A DNA stretch of 64,000 nt from JAFDZW01 sp035632315 (GTDB lineage: Bacteria > Bacteroidota > Ignavibacteria > Palsa-1295), in assembly GCA_035632315.1 (NCBI GenBank), contig DASQGZ010000042.1:1-64000 (forward strand), read 5' to 3'. A program made the position numbers and the translations under genes. Positions 8,667-17,188 of this stretch are shown here, in pieces. Under the pieces are notes generated by a model that did not search any database, was not told the origin of the DNA, and worked only from the letters and a program-made list of their open reading frames with translations. Positions within the stretch are counted from its first letter, which is position 1, and each line of letters opens with the position of its first letter.

Positions 8667-10283
8667 ATGGCTGGAAAACGTTTATCCCCATTTCGTAACG
8701 AGACTTATCGAGATTTCACTAATCCAAAAGAATTTGCTTTACAGACGGAAGCGATCCGAAAAGCGCGCTCAGTCTTTGGCACTGTTTATCCGGTCGTCAT
8801 AGGTCGTGAAAAGATTAAAACCAACGATTATATAATTTCTAAAAACCCCGCTCACCCGAGCGAGATTATTGGCAAGTTTTCGAAGGGGACAATAGGTTTG
8901 GCACAGCGTGCCCTCGATACTGCCTCCCGGACGTTTGAAACCTGGCGGAATGTGCCGTTTGACGAACGTGCTGCCGTTTTGGTCAGAGCCGCTGGTATAG
9001 CCCGCCGGCGCCGATATGAAATAAATGCATGGATGGTCCTCGAAGTCGGGAAAAATTATGGTGAAGCCGATGCCGATACTGCCGAAGCGATAGATTTCCT
9101 CGAATTTTATGCCCGTGAGATGATGCGCCTCGGCGCTCAGCAGCCGGTACATAAAAATAAAGACGAACATGGGTATCTTGAATATCTGCCCCTTGGCGTC
9201 GGTATCATCATCCCGCCCTGGAATTTTCCGTTCGCGATTCTCGTCGGTACGGCAAGCGCAGCGATCGTTACGGGCAACACCATCGTCCTGAAGCCATCGA
9301 GCGATTCCCCGATGATGGGTTGGCTGTTCCATGAGATCATGGAAGAAGCAGGCTTGCCGCCCGGTGTTCTGAATTTCTTCACCGCCCCCGGCGGCGAGAT
9401 CGGCGATTATCTTGTCAAGAGTCCAATTACCAGATTTGTTTCGTTCACCGGCTCTAAAGAGATCGGACTGCGGATCACGCAGCTCGCTGCCGAACCCCAA
9501 CAGGGACAACGATGGATCAAGCGCGTCGTTGCTGAGATGGGAGGGAAAGACGGTATCGTTGTTTCGAAAGATGCCGATATCGATGCCGCAGTCGAAGGAG
9601 TCGCCGTATCTGCATTTGGTTTTCAGGGACAAAAATGTTCAGCATGTTCCCGCGTGATCGTCGAGCGTCCGGTCTATGAAGAATTTGTTGAGAAACTCAA
9701 GGCAAAAGTTGAATCGTACGAGATCGGAGACCCATCTTCCAATAAAAAGATTGGTCCCGTTGTTAATCAGCGTTCGCAGCAAAAAATACTCGAATATATT
9801 AATATCGGCAAGAAAGAAGGGACGCTCCTTACCGGCGGCAAGCAAATTGGAAAAGACGGCTTTTACATTGCGCCGACGGTTTTCACTGACATTGCTCCGG
9901 ATGCACGCCTTGCACAAGAAGAAATTTTCGGACCTGTTCTTGCTGTCATCCCGGTAAAAGATTTCGACGAAGCCCTTCGCGTTGCGAATAACACCGAATA
10001 CGGTCTGACCGGAGCGGTATATACAAAAAACAAGAACAAGCTCGAACGTGCTTCGAAAGAATTTTTCGTCGGTAATTTGTACCTCAATCGCAAAAGTACC
10101 GGGGCGCTTGTCGGTGTTCATCCATTTGGCGGATTCAATATGAGCGGCACCGACTCAAAAGCCGGCGGCCGCGATTATTTGCAGTTATTCATGCAAGCTC
10201 GTGTCGTTGCTGAAAATCTGGCTGCCACTGCGTCAAAACGATCGTCTTCTCGCAGGAAGCGGCTCGCCGTGAAAGGGAAGTGA
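8667..10283 (+). CDS. rocA: L-glutamate gamma-semialdehyde (1-pyrroline-5-carboxylate) dehydrogenase
   Basis: The 538-residue aldehyde dehydrogenase oxidises glutamate semialdehyde to glutamate with NAD, the second step of proline catabolism. ALDH landmarks are PPWNFPFAI, NTIVLKPSSDSP, FTGSKEIG, the glutamate in AEMGGKDG (E290), and the catalytic Cys in GQKCSACSR (C324). The KD that follows AEMGG and the long N-terminal arm distinguish the P5C dehydrogenase branch. A short basic tail (KRSSSRRKRLAVKGK) ends the protein. No proline dehydrogenase (putA/prodh) gene is adjacent. The stop overlaps the next start by 4 bp. Confidence 0.93.
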   Translation: MAGKRLSPFRNETYRDFTNPKEFALQTEAIRKARSVFGTVYPVVIGREKIKTNDYIISKNPAHPSEIIGKFSKGTIGLAQRALDTASRTFETWRNVPFDERAAVLVRAAGIARRRRYEINAWMVLEVGKNYGEADADTAEAIDFLEFYAREMMRLGAQQPVHKNKDEHGYLEYLPLGVGIIIPPWNFPFAILVGTASAAIVTGNTIVLKPSSDSPMMGWLFHEIMEEAGLPPGVLNFFTAPGGEIGDYLVKSPITRFVSFTGSKEIGLRITQLAAEPQQGQRWIKRVVAEMGGKDGIVVSKDADIDAAVEGVAVSAFGFQGQKCSACSRVIVERPVYEEFVEKLKAKVESYEIGDPSSNKKIGPVVNQRSQQKILEYINIGKKEGTLLTGGKQIGKDGFYIAPTVFTDIAPDARLAQEEIFGPVLAVIPVKDFDEALRVANNTEYGLTGAVYTKNKNKLERASKEFFVGNLYLNRKSTGALVGVHPFGGFNMSGTDSKAGGRDYLQLFMQARVVAENLAATASKRSSSRRKRLAVKGK

Positions 10284-11254
10284 CCCGAACCTACATCGAA
10301 GCCATTACCGACGCGCTTCGCTATGAAATGAAGCGCGACAAAACGGTTTTTTGCATCGGTGAGGATATCGGTGCATTCGGAGGCGCGTTCAAAGCCACCA
10401 AAGGTCTTTTCGAAGAGTTCGGCGCCGAACGAGTTATTGATACTCCGATTGCCGAAGCCGGGATCATCGGCGCTGCCATCGGCGCTTCTCTTTGTGGTTA
10501 TCGTCCTGTTGCAGAAATGCAATTTTCCGATTTTATCACCAACGGCTTCAATGAAGTTGTTACCGTCGCGGCGACGACTGCCTATCGCTGGGGCATTCCT
10601 GTTCCGATCGTGATACGATGCCCAAGCGGCGCCGGCATCAGCGGCGGACCGTTTCACTCCCGAAATCCCGAAGTCTGGTTCGCGCATCAACCGGGCTTGA
10701 AAGTTGTCTGCCCGTCGACGCCGGAAGATGCCAAAGGTTTGCTCCTTGCCGCCATTCGCGATCCGAACCCCGTGATGTATTTCGAACATAAGCGTTTGTA
10801 TCGCTCGCTCAAAGCTGAGGTTCCTGACGGCGAATTCGTGACCGAACTTGGCAAGGCGTGTATCGCACGAGTGGGAACTGACGCGACGATCATCACATAC
10901 GGCGGGACAGTGCCGATAGCTTGTGAACTTGCTGACGAACTTCGTACGTCCGGCAAAGCATCGATCGAAGTTCTCGATCTTCGTTCGCTTGTTCCGCTCG
11001 ATAGGGAAGCTATTTTTGAAAGTGTTCGCAAAACCAACCGAGTTCTAATCCTCCACGAAGATAACATGACCGCCGGCTTTGGTGCCGAGATCAGCGCTCT
11101 TGTCACCGAACATTGCTTCGAATCGCTCGATGCACCGCTCGTTCGTATCGCCGCCGCCGATGTTCCCGTGCCTTTTGCTCCGAATCTTGAGAAAAAAGTC
11201 CTGCCCTCGAAAGACAAACTGAGGACTTCCATCGAATCCCTTCTCAGCTTTTGA
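10280..11254 (+). CDS. 2-oxoacid dehydrogenase E1 component, beta subunit (PDH/BCKDH type)
   Basis: The 324-residue protein matches the beta chain of heterotetrameric 2-oxoacid dehydrogenase E1: it opens with the EAITDALRYEM segment, then GEDIGAFGGAFKATKGL, DTPIAEAGIIG, GYRPVAEMQFSDF, and a transketolase C-terminal domain with RSLVPLD and HEDNMTAGFGAE. With an alpha chain it decarboxylates pyruvate or branched-chain oxoacids using TPP and feeds E2. It starts with GTG in a GTGA overlap with the P5C dehydrogenase stop, indicating translational coupling. No alpha, E2 or E3 gene lies in the window. The exact substrate cannot be read from the sequence. Confidence 0.92.
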   Translation: MTRTYIEAITDALRYEMKRDKTVFCIGEDIGAFGGAFKATKGLFEEFGAERVIDTPIAEAGIIGAAIGASLCGYRPVAEMQFSDFITNGFNEVVTVAATTAYRWGIPVPIVIRCPSGAGISGGPFHSRNPEVWFAHQPGLKVVCPSTPEDAKGLLLAAIRDPNPVMYFEHKRLYRSLKAEVPDGEFVTELGKACIARVGTDATIITYGGTVPIACELADELRTSGKASIEVLDLRSLVPLDREAIFESVRKTNRVLILHEDNMTAGFGAEISALVTEHCFESLDAPLVRIAAADVPVPFAPNLEKKVLPSKDKLRTSIESLLSF

Positions 11255-11293
11255 TGGTCCGTAAGTCCATTATTTCTCATCATAATCGGTGTA

Positions 11294-11303
11294 CCCCCCC
11301 CCC
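11294..11303 (+). repeat. Homopolymeric C10 tract
   Basis: Ten consecutive cytosines lie 40 nt after the E1-beta stop, between GTA and ACAC. It is intergenic, so length changes would not shift a reading frame, but such tracts are prone to slippage and sequencing error. Confidence 0.9.
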
Positions 11304-11325
11304 ACACTTTTTCTACTAAAACAAC

Positions 11326-11347
11326 AGAGCCAGCTTTCGCCGGCTCT
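11326..11347 (+). terminator. Hairpin downstream of the E1-beta gene, probable terminator
   Basis: AGAGCC pairs with GGCTCT, one A/C mismatch follows, then GC pairs with GC around a TTTC loop. It lies 72 nt after the P5C dehydrogenase/E1-beta unit. There is no strong T-run on the plus strand; on the minus strand a TTGTTTTAG stretch follows, so direction is uncertain. Confidence 0.45.
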
Positions 11348-11613
11348 TGATGAAAATATATATGCTTGTTGTTACATGAATTCCACGATACAAAAATACG
11401 AAATTAGAAGCCCGTTGTCAAGGTGCCCATCGTGACTTTTTTAAAAGTTAATATAAGAAACACCTATCCCCTAAATCCCATTTATTCCTTCATCCCCCCG
11501 AATCCGCCCTCAAGCTTTGCGAAGAGGCGGCTTACCCGCGTCATGCAGCATGAAGTCGAGACTGAGTATCCGCTTGCACCACCGAGCAGGATGAAAAAGA
11601 GGAAAAAATAAAC

Positions 11614-13008
11614 TTAGTTCAACCGTATCATTTTTTGTTCTAACCGGTTGGTGCCGGCAGTCAGAATATAATAATATTCACCGGCTGGAAATTTTTGCCG
11701 ATTACCTAAATACTCGGAGAGTGAAAGAGTATATTCACCTTTTGACCGATCCTCATTGAGTACTTCTGCAAGCTCTTTTCCCAACATATCGTAGATCGCG
11801 AGTGTAATATGTTCATCCTTCATAAGGGCAAAATGAATACTTGTTGCATCGGTAAAAGGGTTCGGGTAATTTCCAAGATCGAATAGGCTCTTGGATTCCT
11901 CTACTGCATTCGGCTTTGCAACCGTCATCTTGAAAATAGATTGACCCGATGCATAGGCAAGCGTGTCACCAAAGAAGTGGAAGCGGTTAAGATTTTTACC
12001 GATACCGGCTACTTTCCAACTCTTTCCGCCGTTTGTTGTTGCATAACCGGTGTTTATAGTATCCCAGCCGCCCGTCCAACCGACAGAATCATTCAAAAAA
12101 CCTACACCTTGCAGATCCGCACTGCCGGTTACAGTAATTTTTTTCCACGTTACCCCATGGTCTATTGTCTTCAATAAATAACCGGTCCTTGAGAAAGTTT
12201 CCACTGATACATATCCAAGATCAGGACGCGGGAAAGATATTTTCCAGCACCATTCATCATAATACCAGCCGCTGCCATGATAACGTGTTACCCAATGATC
12301 TCCGCCGTCGGAAGTGAAAAGAATGAGGGGAGAAACGAGCGAATCAACCATTACCGAGCCTCCGACAACAATGCCAGAATCCGGAGTCCAAAAATGGCAA
12401 TCTATTAAATATGAGGCGTATGAATTCATGTCGATGGACTTCCATGTCTTGCCGCCGTTAATTGTTTTCAACATATAAGCAGGACCCGAATATCTCCCTA
12501 CTGCGTAAGCAAGAGTATCATTAAAAACATGCATCCCGCAAATTCCGGGAGGTTTTGTGCCTATTATTTTATTATCTGCTTTTTGCCAGGTTTTCCCCCC
12601 ATCGCTCGTTTCGATCATGAGTGTCGTATCATTATGATGATAGAGAGAATCATAATAATGATAAAGAGAATCAGGCACAGGATTCCATCCAAGGTTAGTC
12701 GCCCATCCATGTAGTGAGTCGGCGAATCCGACTGCACGAAGATACATGTGGCAAGAATCGAGCTGCAGCGTCCAGGAATCGCCACCGTCGGTTGTTTTCC
12801 AGATTCGACCTTGGTAGGTAGTCGTATCTGTCCCTGTTACGACATCGAAATTATATGGATGAATAGCCCAACCCATCTCTGGCGTTAAAAAAAAACAATC
12901 ATCATAGCGAACAGCAGCAGGTGGCATAGGAAGCGTTCTCCACTTCGGAGCTTGGGCATTAACATGTGCTGCAATCCCGAGCACGATGAAGAAACAGAGA
13001 ATTCTCAT
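11614..13008 (-). CDS. Secreted YCF48/BNR beta-propeller protein with T9SS sorting domain
   Basis: The 464-residue product starts with a signal peptide (MRILCFFIVLGIAAHVNAQ). It contains about six Asp-box/BNR repeats of the form S/T-x-D-G-G-x-x-W (TTDGGDSW, TSDGGKTW, TINGGKTW, TSDGGDHW, TIDHGVTW, TTNGGKSW), typical of YCF48-like beta-propellers. The last ~80 residues form a T9SS type A sorting domain: NYPNPFTDAT, IYDMLGKEL, FPAGEYYYIL, and a final basic MIRLN. It should therefore be exported across the outer membrane and anchored or released. The ligand is unknown. No T9SS machinery gene is in the window. Confidence 0.85.
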   Translation of the reverse strand: MRILCFFIVLGIAAHVNAQAPKWRTLPMPPAAVRYDDCFFLTPEMGWAIHPYNFDVVTGTDTTTYQGRIWKTTDGGDSWTLQLDSCHMYLRAVGFADSLHGWATNLGWNPVPDSLYHYYDSLYHHNDTTLMIETSDGGKTWQKADNKIIGTKPPGICGMHVFNDTLAYAVGRYSGPAYMLKTINGGKTWKSIDMNSYASYLIDCHFWTPDSGIVVGGSVMVDSLVSPLILFTSDGGDHWVTRYHGSGWYYDEWCWKISFPRPDLGYVSVETFSRTGYLLKTIDHGVTWKKITVTGSADLQGVGFLNDSVGWTGGWDTINTGYATTNGGKSWKVAGIGKNLNRFHFFGDTLAYASGQSIFKMTVAKPNAVEESKSLFDLGNYPNPFTDATSIHFALMKDEHITLAIYDMLGKELAEVLNEDRSKGEYTLSLSEYLGNRQKFPAGEYYYILTAGTNRLEQKMIRLN

Positions 13009-13186
13009 AGGATTTTGTGGTTAACTCAAAACTTAACGAGCAACCCGCGAGGAAAGGAAAAGTTGCAAAGACATATTCTCGGAAACCTGAAAACGCAGCG
13101 TGATTAATGGATTGTTGTTGATCTAATATAATGAAGCAAAAGCAATAATGTGTTTTGCGGAAAGGATTCCGCCTTCATCCCTAACA

Positions 13187-13206
13187 CTTCTCCCTGGGGG
13201 GAGAAG
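13187..13206. repeat. Short GC-rich palindrome near uvrA 3' end
   Basis: CTTCTCCC pairs with GGGAGAAG around a TGGG loop, 13 nt beyond the uvrA stop on the minus strand. It resembles the small intergenic palindromes that are often repeated in bacterial genomes, or a terminator lacking a U-tract. Only one copy was noticed in this window, so calling it a repeat family is not supported here. Confidence 0.4.
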
Positions 13207-13218
13207 AAGATTTTCTTC

Positions 13219-16140
13219 TTATGTAAGCTCTTTCTCCAAATAAAACCCCGTATAGCTTCCCATTTTTTTATGACGCTTTGCAAGCTCGAACGGCGTGCCT
13301 TCGTCAACGATCATGCCGCCTTTTTCGCCGCCTTCGGGACCGAGGTCGATGACCCAGTCTGCCATCTTGATCACATCCAGATTATGCTCGATAACAATAA
13401 CGGTGTTACCCCTTGAACGAAGTTCGAGTAATACATTCAGTAAATGCTTAACATCTTGAAAATGAAGGCCGGTAGTCGGTTCATCTAATATATATAATGT
13501 ATTGCCTGTGGCGACTTTCGACAGCTCGGTCGCGAGCTTGACGCGCTGGGCTTCGCCGCCTGAAAGTGTCGGCGCTTGCTGGCCGAGACGGATATACCCG
13601 AGACCGACGTTATCGAGCGCTTCAAGTTTACGCTTGATGCGAGGAATATCTTTGAATAGCTCAAGCGCATCGCTGACGCTCATTTCAAGTACATCGGAGA
13701 TGGATTTACCTTTGAAATGGACTTCAAGTGTCTCGCGGTTATATCGCTTGCCGCCGCACGTTTCACAGGTGACGAGCACATCGGGCAGAAAGTTCATCTC
13801 GATGCGCTTCATTCCCGCGCCTTCACAGTCTTCGCATCGGCCGCCTTTGACATTGAACGAGAACCTGCCGACTTTATAGCCGCGAATTTTCGACTCCGAA
13901 AGCGCCGCAAAGAAATCGCGGATATGCGTAAACAGCCCGGTATATGTCGCCGGATTCGAACGCGGTGTTCTGCCGATCGGCGTTTGATCGATTTCGATGA
14001 CCTTATCAATCTTGTCAAGCCCGTCAATTCCTTTATATGGCAAAGCGACGACATTAGAATTATAGAAATGCCGCTGTAAGATCGGGGCAAGCGTCTCGTT
14101 AACAAGTGTCGATTTGCCGGAGCCGGAAACGCCGGTGATGCACGTGAATGTCCCGAGCGGAATTTTCAGGCGCACATCTTTGAGATTATTACCAGATGCG
14201 CCTTTGAGCTCGATGAAGTCGGTAGCAACTTTGATAGACTTTTCGTCCGCTGTTAATGTCTCCCTGCCGGATAGATAATCGGCAGTGGGCGAGTCGGCGC
14301 CGATGAAATATTTGCCGTTCTGTCCGTTCGGCGAAATAAAATATTGTGGCGGCGCAAACGCGACGATCTTGCCGCCATATTCACCGGCAGCAGGACCGAT
14401 GTCGGCGATGACATCGGCGGCGAGCATCATTTCTCGGTCGTGCTCGACGACGATGACGGTATTGCCGATATCTCGAAGATGTTCGAGCGAGTGGATCAAT
14501 CGCTGATTATCGCGCTGATGCAGTCCAATGCTCGGTTCATCGAGAATGTAGAGTACTCCGACAAGCTGTGTCCCGATCTGCGTCGCAAGCCTGATCCGCT
14601 GTGACTCTCCGCCGGAAAGCGTTTTCGCAGGACGGTCGAGCGTTAGATATTCAAGCCCGACATCGAGCAGAAAATCGAGGCGAGTGAGAATTTCATTCGT
14701 GATTGGCTTTGCAATGAGTGCTATGTTGCCGTCAAATACGAATGATGCGAACCGTGATTTTAATTTCGAAAGCGAAAGCGAAACAAGAGAATGAATGTTG
14801 TCTTTGTCAATGCGAATGAACAGCGCTGCCGGTTTGAGCCTGCCACCGTTACAGGCAGGGCACGTCGTCGATGCCATGAACTGCTGCGCCCAATCGCGCA
14901 TCGAATCTGTTGCGTCGCTTCCGCTCGATTGCTTGAGCATTTGCATAATACCGGGGAAGCGAATGTTATAGATGATCTCGCGGCCGCTGTCGCTTTTCCA
15001 CGTGACGGCAAGTTTCTCTTCGCCGGAGCCGTCAATAATTATTTCACGCAGCTGCTTCGGGAGCTGTTTATATGGCTTATCGAGGGACGCTTTGTAGTGG
15101 GTGAATAACGAATCCACTTGTGCCCACAGCCAATTCTTGCGTCGTTTGCCGAGCGGGAGTATTGCGCCTTCTTCGACGGAGAGCGTTTCGTCGCCGATGA
15201 TAAGACTCTGATCGAAATCGCGAATTTCTCCCAAGCCGTTACAAACGTGACACGCACCAATGGGAGAGTTGAACGAAAATGTATTCGGCTGAGGCTCTTC
15301 GTAGGATGTGCCGCATTTCGGGCAAGAATACTTTTCACTGTAGAGATGCTCACTCGTTTTGCCGCCCGATGTTTCGGCGAGAACGCTGATGATCCCTTTG
15401 CCAAGTTTCAATGCGCTTTCAACTGACTTTGCAAGCCGCTCGCTCATCTTTTCGGAGTTGACAAGACGATCGATAACGAGTTCGATCGTATGAACTTTGT
15501 AACGATCAACCTGCATTCCATCGACGATATCTCTGAGTTCACCGTCGATGCGAACTTTCGTGAATCCCTGACGAAGCGCTTCGCTGAATAATTCGCGGTA
15601 ATGACCCTTGCGAGCGCGGACATTCGGTGCGAGAATCGTCAGTTTCGAATTAAGCGGATACGAGGTGATTGAGGAAATGATCTCGTCAATGGTCTGGCGT
15701 TCGAGCAGTGTATTATCATTGACGCAATACTGTGACCCTGCGCGTGCGAACAGTAATCGCAAGAAGTCATATATTTCAGTAACCGTGCCGACGGTCGAGC
15801 GCGGTGAGACGCCGATCGTTTTTTGTTCGATGGAAACAGCGGGCGCGAGTCCTTCGACCACATCAACGTCAGGCCGCTCCATCATATCGAGAAATTGCCG
15901 GGCATACGCAGAAAGACTTTCTACATACCGACGTTGGCCTTCAGCGTAGATCGTATCAAAAGCGAGAGAAGATTTGCCACTTCCGGAAATGCCGGTCAAA
16001 ACGACGAGCTTTTCACGCGGGATCGTTATATCGACATTTTTCAGATTATGGACGCGTGCTCCCTTAATGACGATAGACTCTTCGAAGCCGTTCGCACCAG
16101 AAACATCAGAAATCTGCTTATTTTCCTTCTTTTTTGCCAC
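13219..16140 (-). CDS. uvrA: Excinuclease ABC subunit A
   Basis: UvrA is the damage-recognition ATPase of nucleotide excision repair and works with UvrB/UvrC. Both ABC modules are present: Walker A GISGSGKSS near the N-terminus and GVSGSGKST in the second half, signatures LSGGESQRIRLA and LSGGEAQRVKLA, and LDEPSIGLH and LDEPTTGLH. The first zinc module is CPKCG...CHVCNGLG, the second CEDCEGAG...CETCGGKR. I place the start at GTG 16140 (973 aa). It has AAGGCGG 9 nt upstream, gives the usual short lead before IVIKGARVHNLKN, and leaves 111 bp for a divergent promoter with pyrB. An ATG at 16224 (1001 aa), also with an AGGA box, is possible but would leave only 27 bp. Confidence 0.96.
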   Translation of the reverse strand: MAKKKENKQISDVSGANGFEESIVIKGARVHNLKNVDITIPREKLVVLTGISGSGKSSLAFDTIYAEGQRRYVESLSAYARQFLDMMERPDVDVVEGLAPAVSIEQKTIGVSPRSTVGTVTEIYDFLRLLFARAGSQYCVNDNTLLERQTIDEIISSITSYPLNSKLTILAPNVRARKGHYRELFSEALRQGFTKVRIDGELRDIVDGMQVDRYKVHTIELVIDRLVNSEKMSERLAKSVESALKLGKGIISVLAETSGGKTSEHLYSEKYSCPKCGTSYEEPQPNTFSFNSPIGACHVCNGLGEIRDFDQSLIIGDETLSVEEGAILPLGKRRKNWLWAQVDSLFTHYKASLDKPYKQLPKQLREIIIDGSGEEKLAVTWKSDSGREIIYNIRFPGIMQMLKQSSGSDATDSMRDWAQQFMASTTCPACNGGRLKPAALFIRIDKDNIHSLVSLSLSKLKSRFASFVFDGNIALIAKPITNEILTRLDFLLDVGLEYLTLDRPAKTLSGGESQRIRLATQIGTQLVGVLYILDEPSIGLHQRDNQRLIHSLEHLRDIGNTVIVVEHDREMMLAADVIADIGPAAGEYGGKIVAFAPPQYFISPNGQNGKYFIGADSPTADYLSGRETLTADEKSIKVATDFIELKGASGNNLKDVRLKIPLGTFTCITGVSGSGKSTLVNETLAPILQRHFYNSNVVALPYKGIDGLDKIDKVIEIDQTPIGRTPRSNPATYTGLFTHIRDFFAALSESKIRGYKVGRFSFNVKGGRCEDCEGAGMKRIEMNFLPDVLVTCETCGGKRYNRETLEVHFKGKSISDVLEMSVSDALELFKDIPRIKRKLEALDNVGLGYIRLGQQAPTLSGGEAQRVKLATELSKVATGNTLYILDEPTTGLHFQDVKHLLNVLLELRSRGNTVIVIEHNLDVIKMADWVIDLGPEGGEKGGMIVDEGTPFELAKRHKKMGSYTGFYLEKELT

Positions 16141-16251
16141 CGACAAAAACCGCCTTTTCGCTTCCGTTAAATTACCGCAAACAGTTGACAACAATTTTAC
16201 TTGGTGCCCTAATTCCGCGAGCATGTAACCATTTCCTGCTTATATTGTTGT

Positions 16252-17187
16252 ATGCGCGACCGAATGCACAGAAACCTGCTTGGCATACGTGGACTTGCCC
16301 GGGAGGACATCCAGCGGATCCTCTCGCGATCTAGCCATTATATTAAACAACTCGACAGTTCCGATGCCGTAACATTCCCTGAATTACTAAAGGGAAGAAC
16401 CGTTGCCAACCTGTTTTTTGAGAATTCTACGCGAACACGGTCGTCGTTCGAACTTGCCGAGCGGCGTCTCGGGGCGACGATCCTTTCTCTGTCGATGCAA
16501 ACAAGCAGCCTCACGAAAGGGGAGACGCTGCTCGACACTGCGAAGGTCATTACGTCAATGAAAATTGATGCAATCGTTGTCCGGCATCAATCGTCCGGTG
16601 TTCCGATATTGTTACGAAAGCATCTCGACGCCAACATCCGAATTATCAATGCAGGCGACGGTGCAGGTGAACATCCGACGCAAGCGTTGCTCGATGCGGC
16701 GACACTTATTGAACAATGGGGATCGCTTGAAGGAAAGCATATTGTCATTTCCGGTGACATCAGGCATTCGCGGGTCGCGCGGTCGAATATTCTGCTGTTG
16801 AAACAATTAGGAGCGAAGATCACAGTATCAGGCCCAACGACACTCATCCCTGAAAATTTCGATAAGGTTTTCGGGGTGAACGTCGAACATAATTTTGAAC
16901 AAGCGCTCCGCTCTGCAGATGCACTTATTGCGCTTCGTATCCAGCGCGAACGACAGGACAAGGCATTTTATCCGAATGCGGAAGAATTTCGTAATTTGTA
17001 TGGAATGACTGCCGTACGCAGAGAAAAATTCCCAAAGCTGCTTGTCCTTCATCCGGGACCGGTCAATCGTGGAGTCGAACTTGACGATGTACCGATGGAT
17101 GGGGAAGGATCATTAGTATTTCGGCAAGTGCGCCGCGGCGTTGCGATCCGAATGGCTGTATTAGAATGGATGTTTTCGACTGATTGA
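16252..17187 (+). CDS. pyrB: Aspartate carbamoyltransferase catalytic subunit
   Basis: PyrB condenses carbamoyl phosphate and aspartate, the first committed step of pyrimidine synthesis. The 311-residue chain has the carbamoyl-phosphate loop FFENSTRTRSSFE (S59-R63 core), the KGET loop, the HPTQ motif within GAGEHPTQALLDA, GDIRHSRVARSN, and HPGPVNRGVE near the end. The length is normal for a stand-alone catalytic chain; no PyrI regulatory subunit is present. It is divergent from uvrA and followed after 1 nt by pyrC, so the two form a unit. Confidence 0.97.
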   Translation: MRDRMHRNLLGIRGLAREDIQRILSRSSHYIKQLDSSDAVTFPELLKGRTVANLFFENSTRTRSSFELAERRLGATILSLSMQTSSLTKGETLLDTAKVITSMKIDAIVVRHQSSGVPILLRKHLDANIRIINAGDGAGEHPTQALLDAATLIEQWGSLEGKHIVISGDIRHSRVARSNILLLKQLGAKITVSGPTTLIPENFDKVFGVNVEHNFEQALRSADALIALRIQRERQDKAFYPNAEEFRNLYGMTAVRREKFPKLLVLHPGPVNRGVELDDVPMDGEGSLVFRQVRRGVAIRMAVLEWMFSTD

Positions 17188-17188
17188 T

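Larger units (their letters stand above)
11255..11613. other. 359-bp intergenic region without a supported gene
   Basis: The region lies between two convergent genes and holds the C10 tract and the hairpin described separately. A plus-strand 62-codon open frame (11423-11611) exists. It is Pro-rich and basic at the end, with no ribosome-binding site, signal or family that I can recognise, so I do not call it a gene. It could be a degraded remnant. Confidence 0.6.

Noticed and set aside
8769..9632. 287-codon minus-strand frame inside the P5C dehydrogenase gene
   Set aside because: It is a shadow of a strongly conserved ALDH reading frame, and the protein has no recognisable domain or ribosome-binding site.
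10175..10789. 204-codon minus-strand frame across the rocA/E1-beta junction
   Set aside because: Reverse complement of conserved coding sequence; composition is not protein-like.
11423..11611. 62-codon plus-strand frame before the T9SS gene
   Set aside because: No SD, no signal, no recognisable family; cannot be separated from chance in an AT-rich gap. It may be a remnant.
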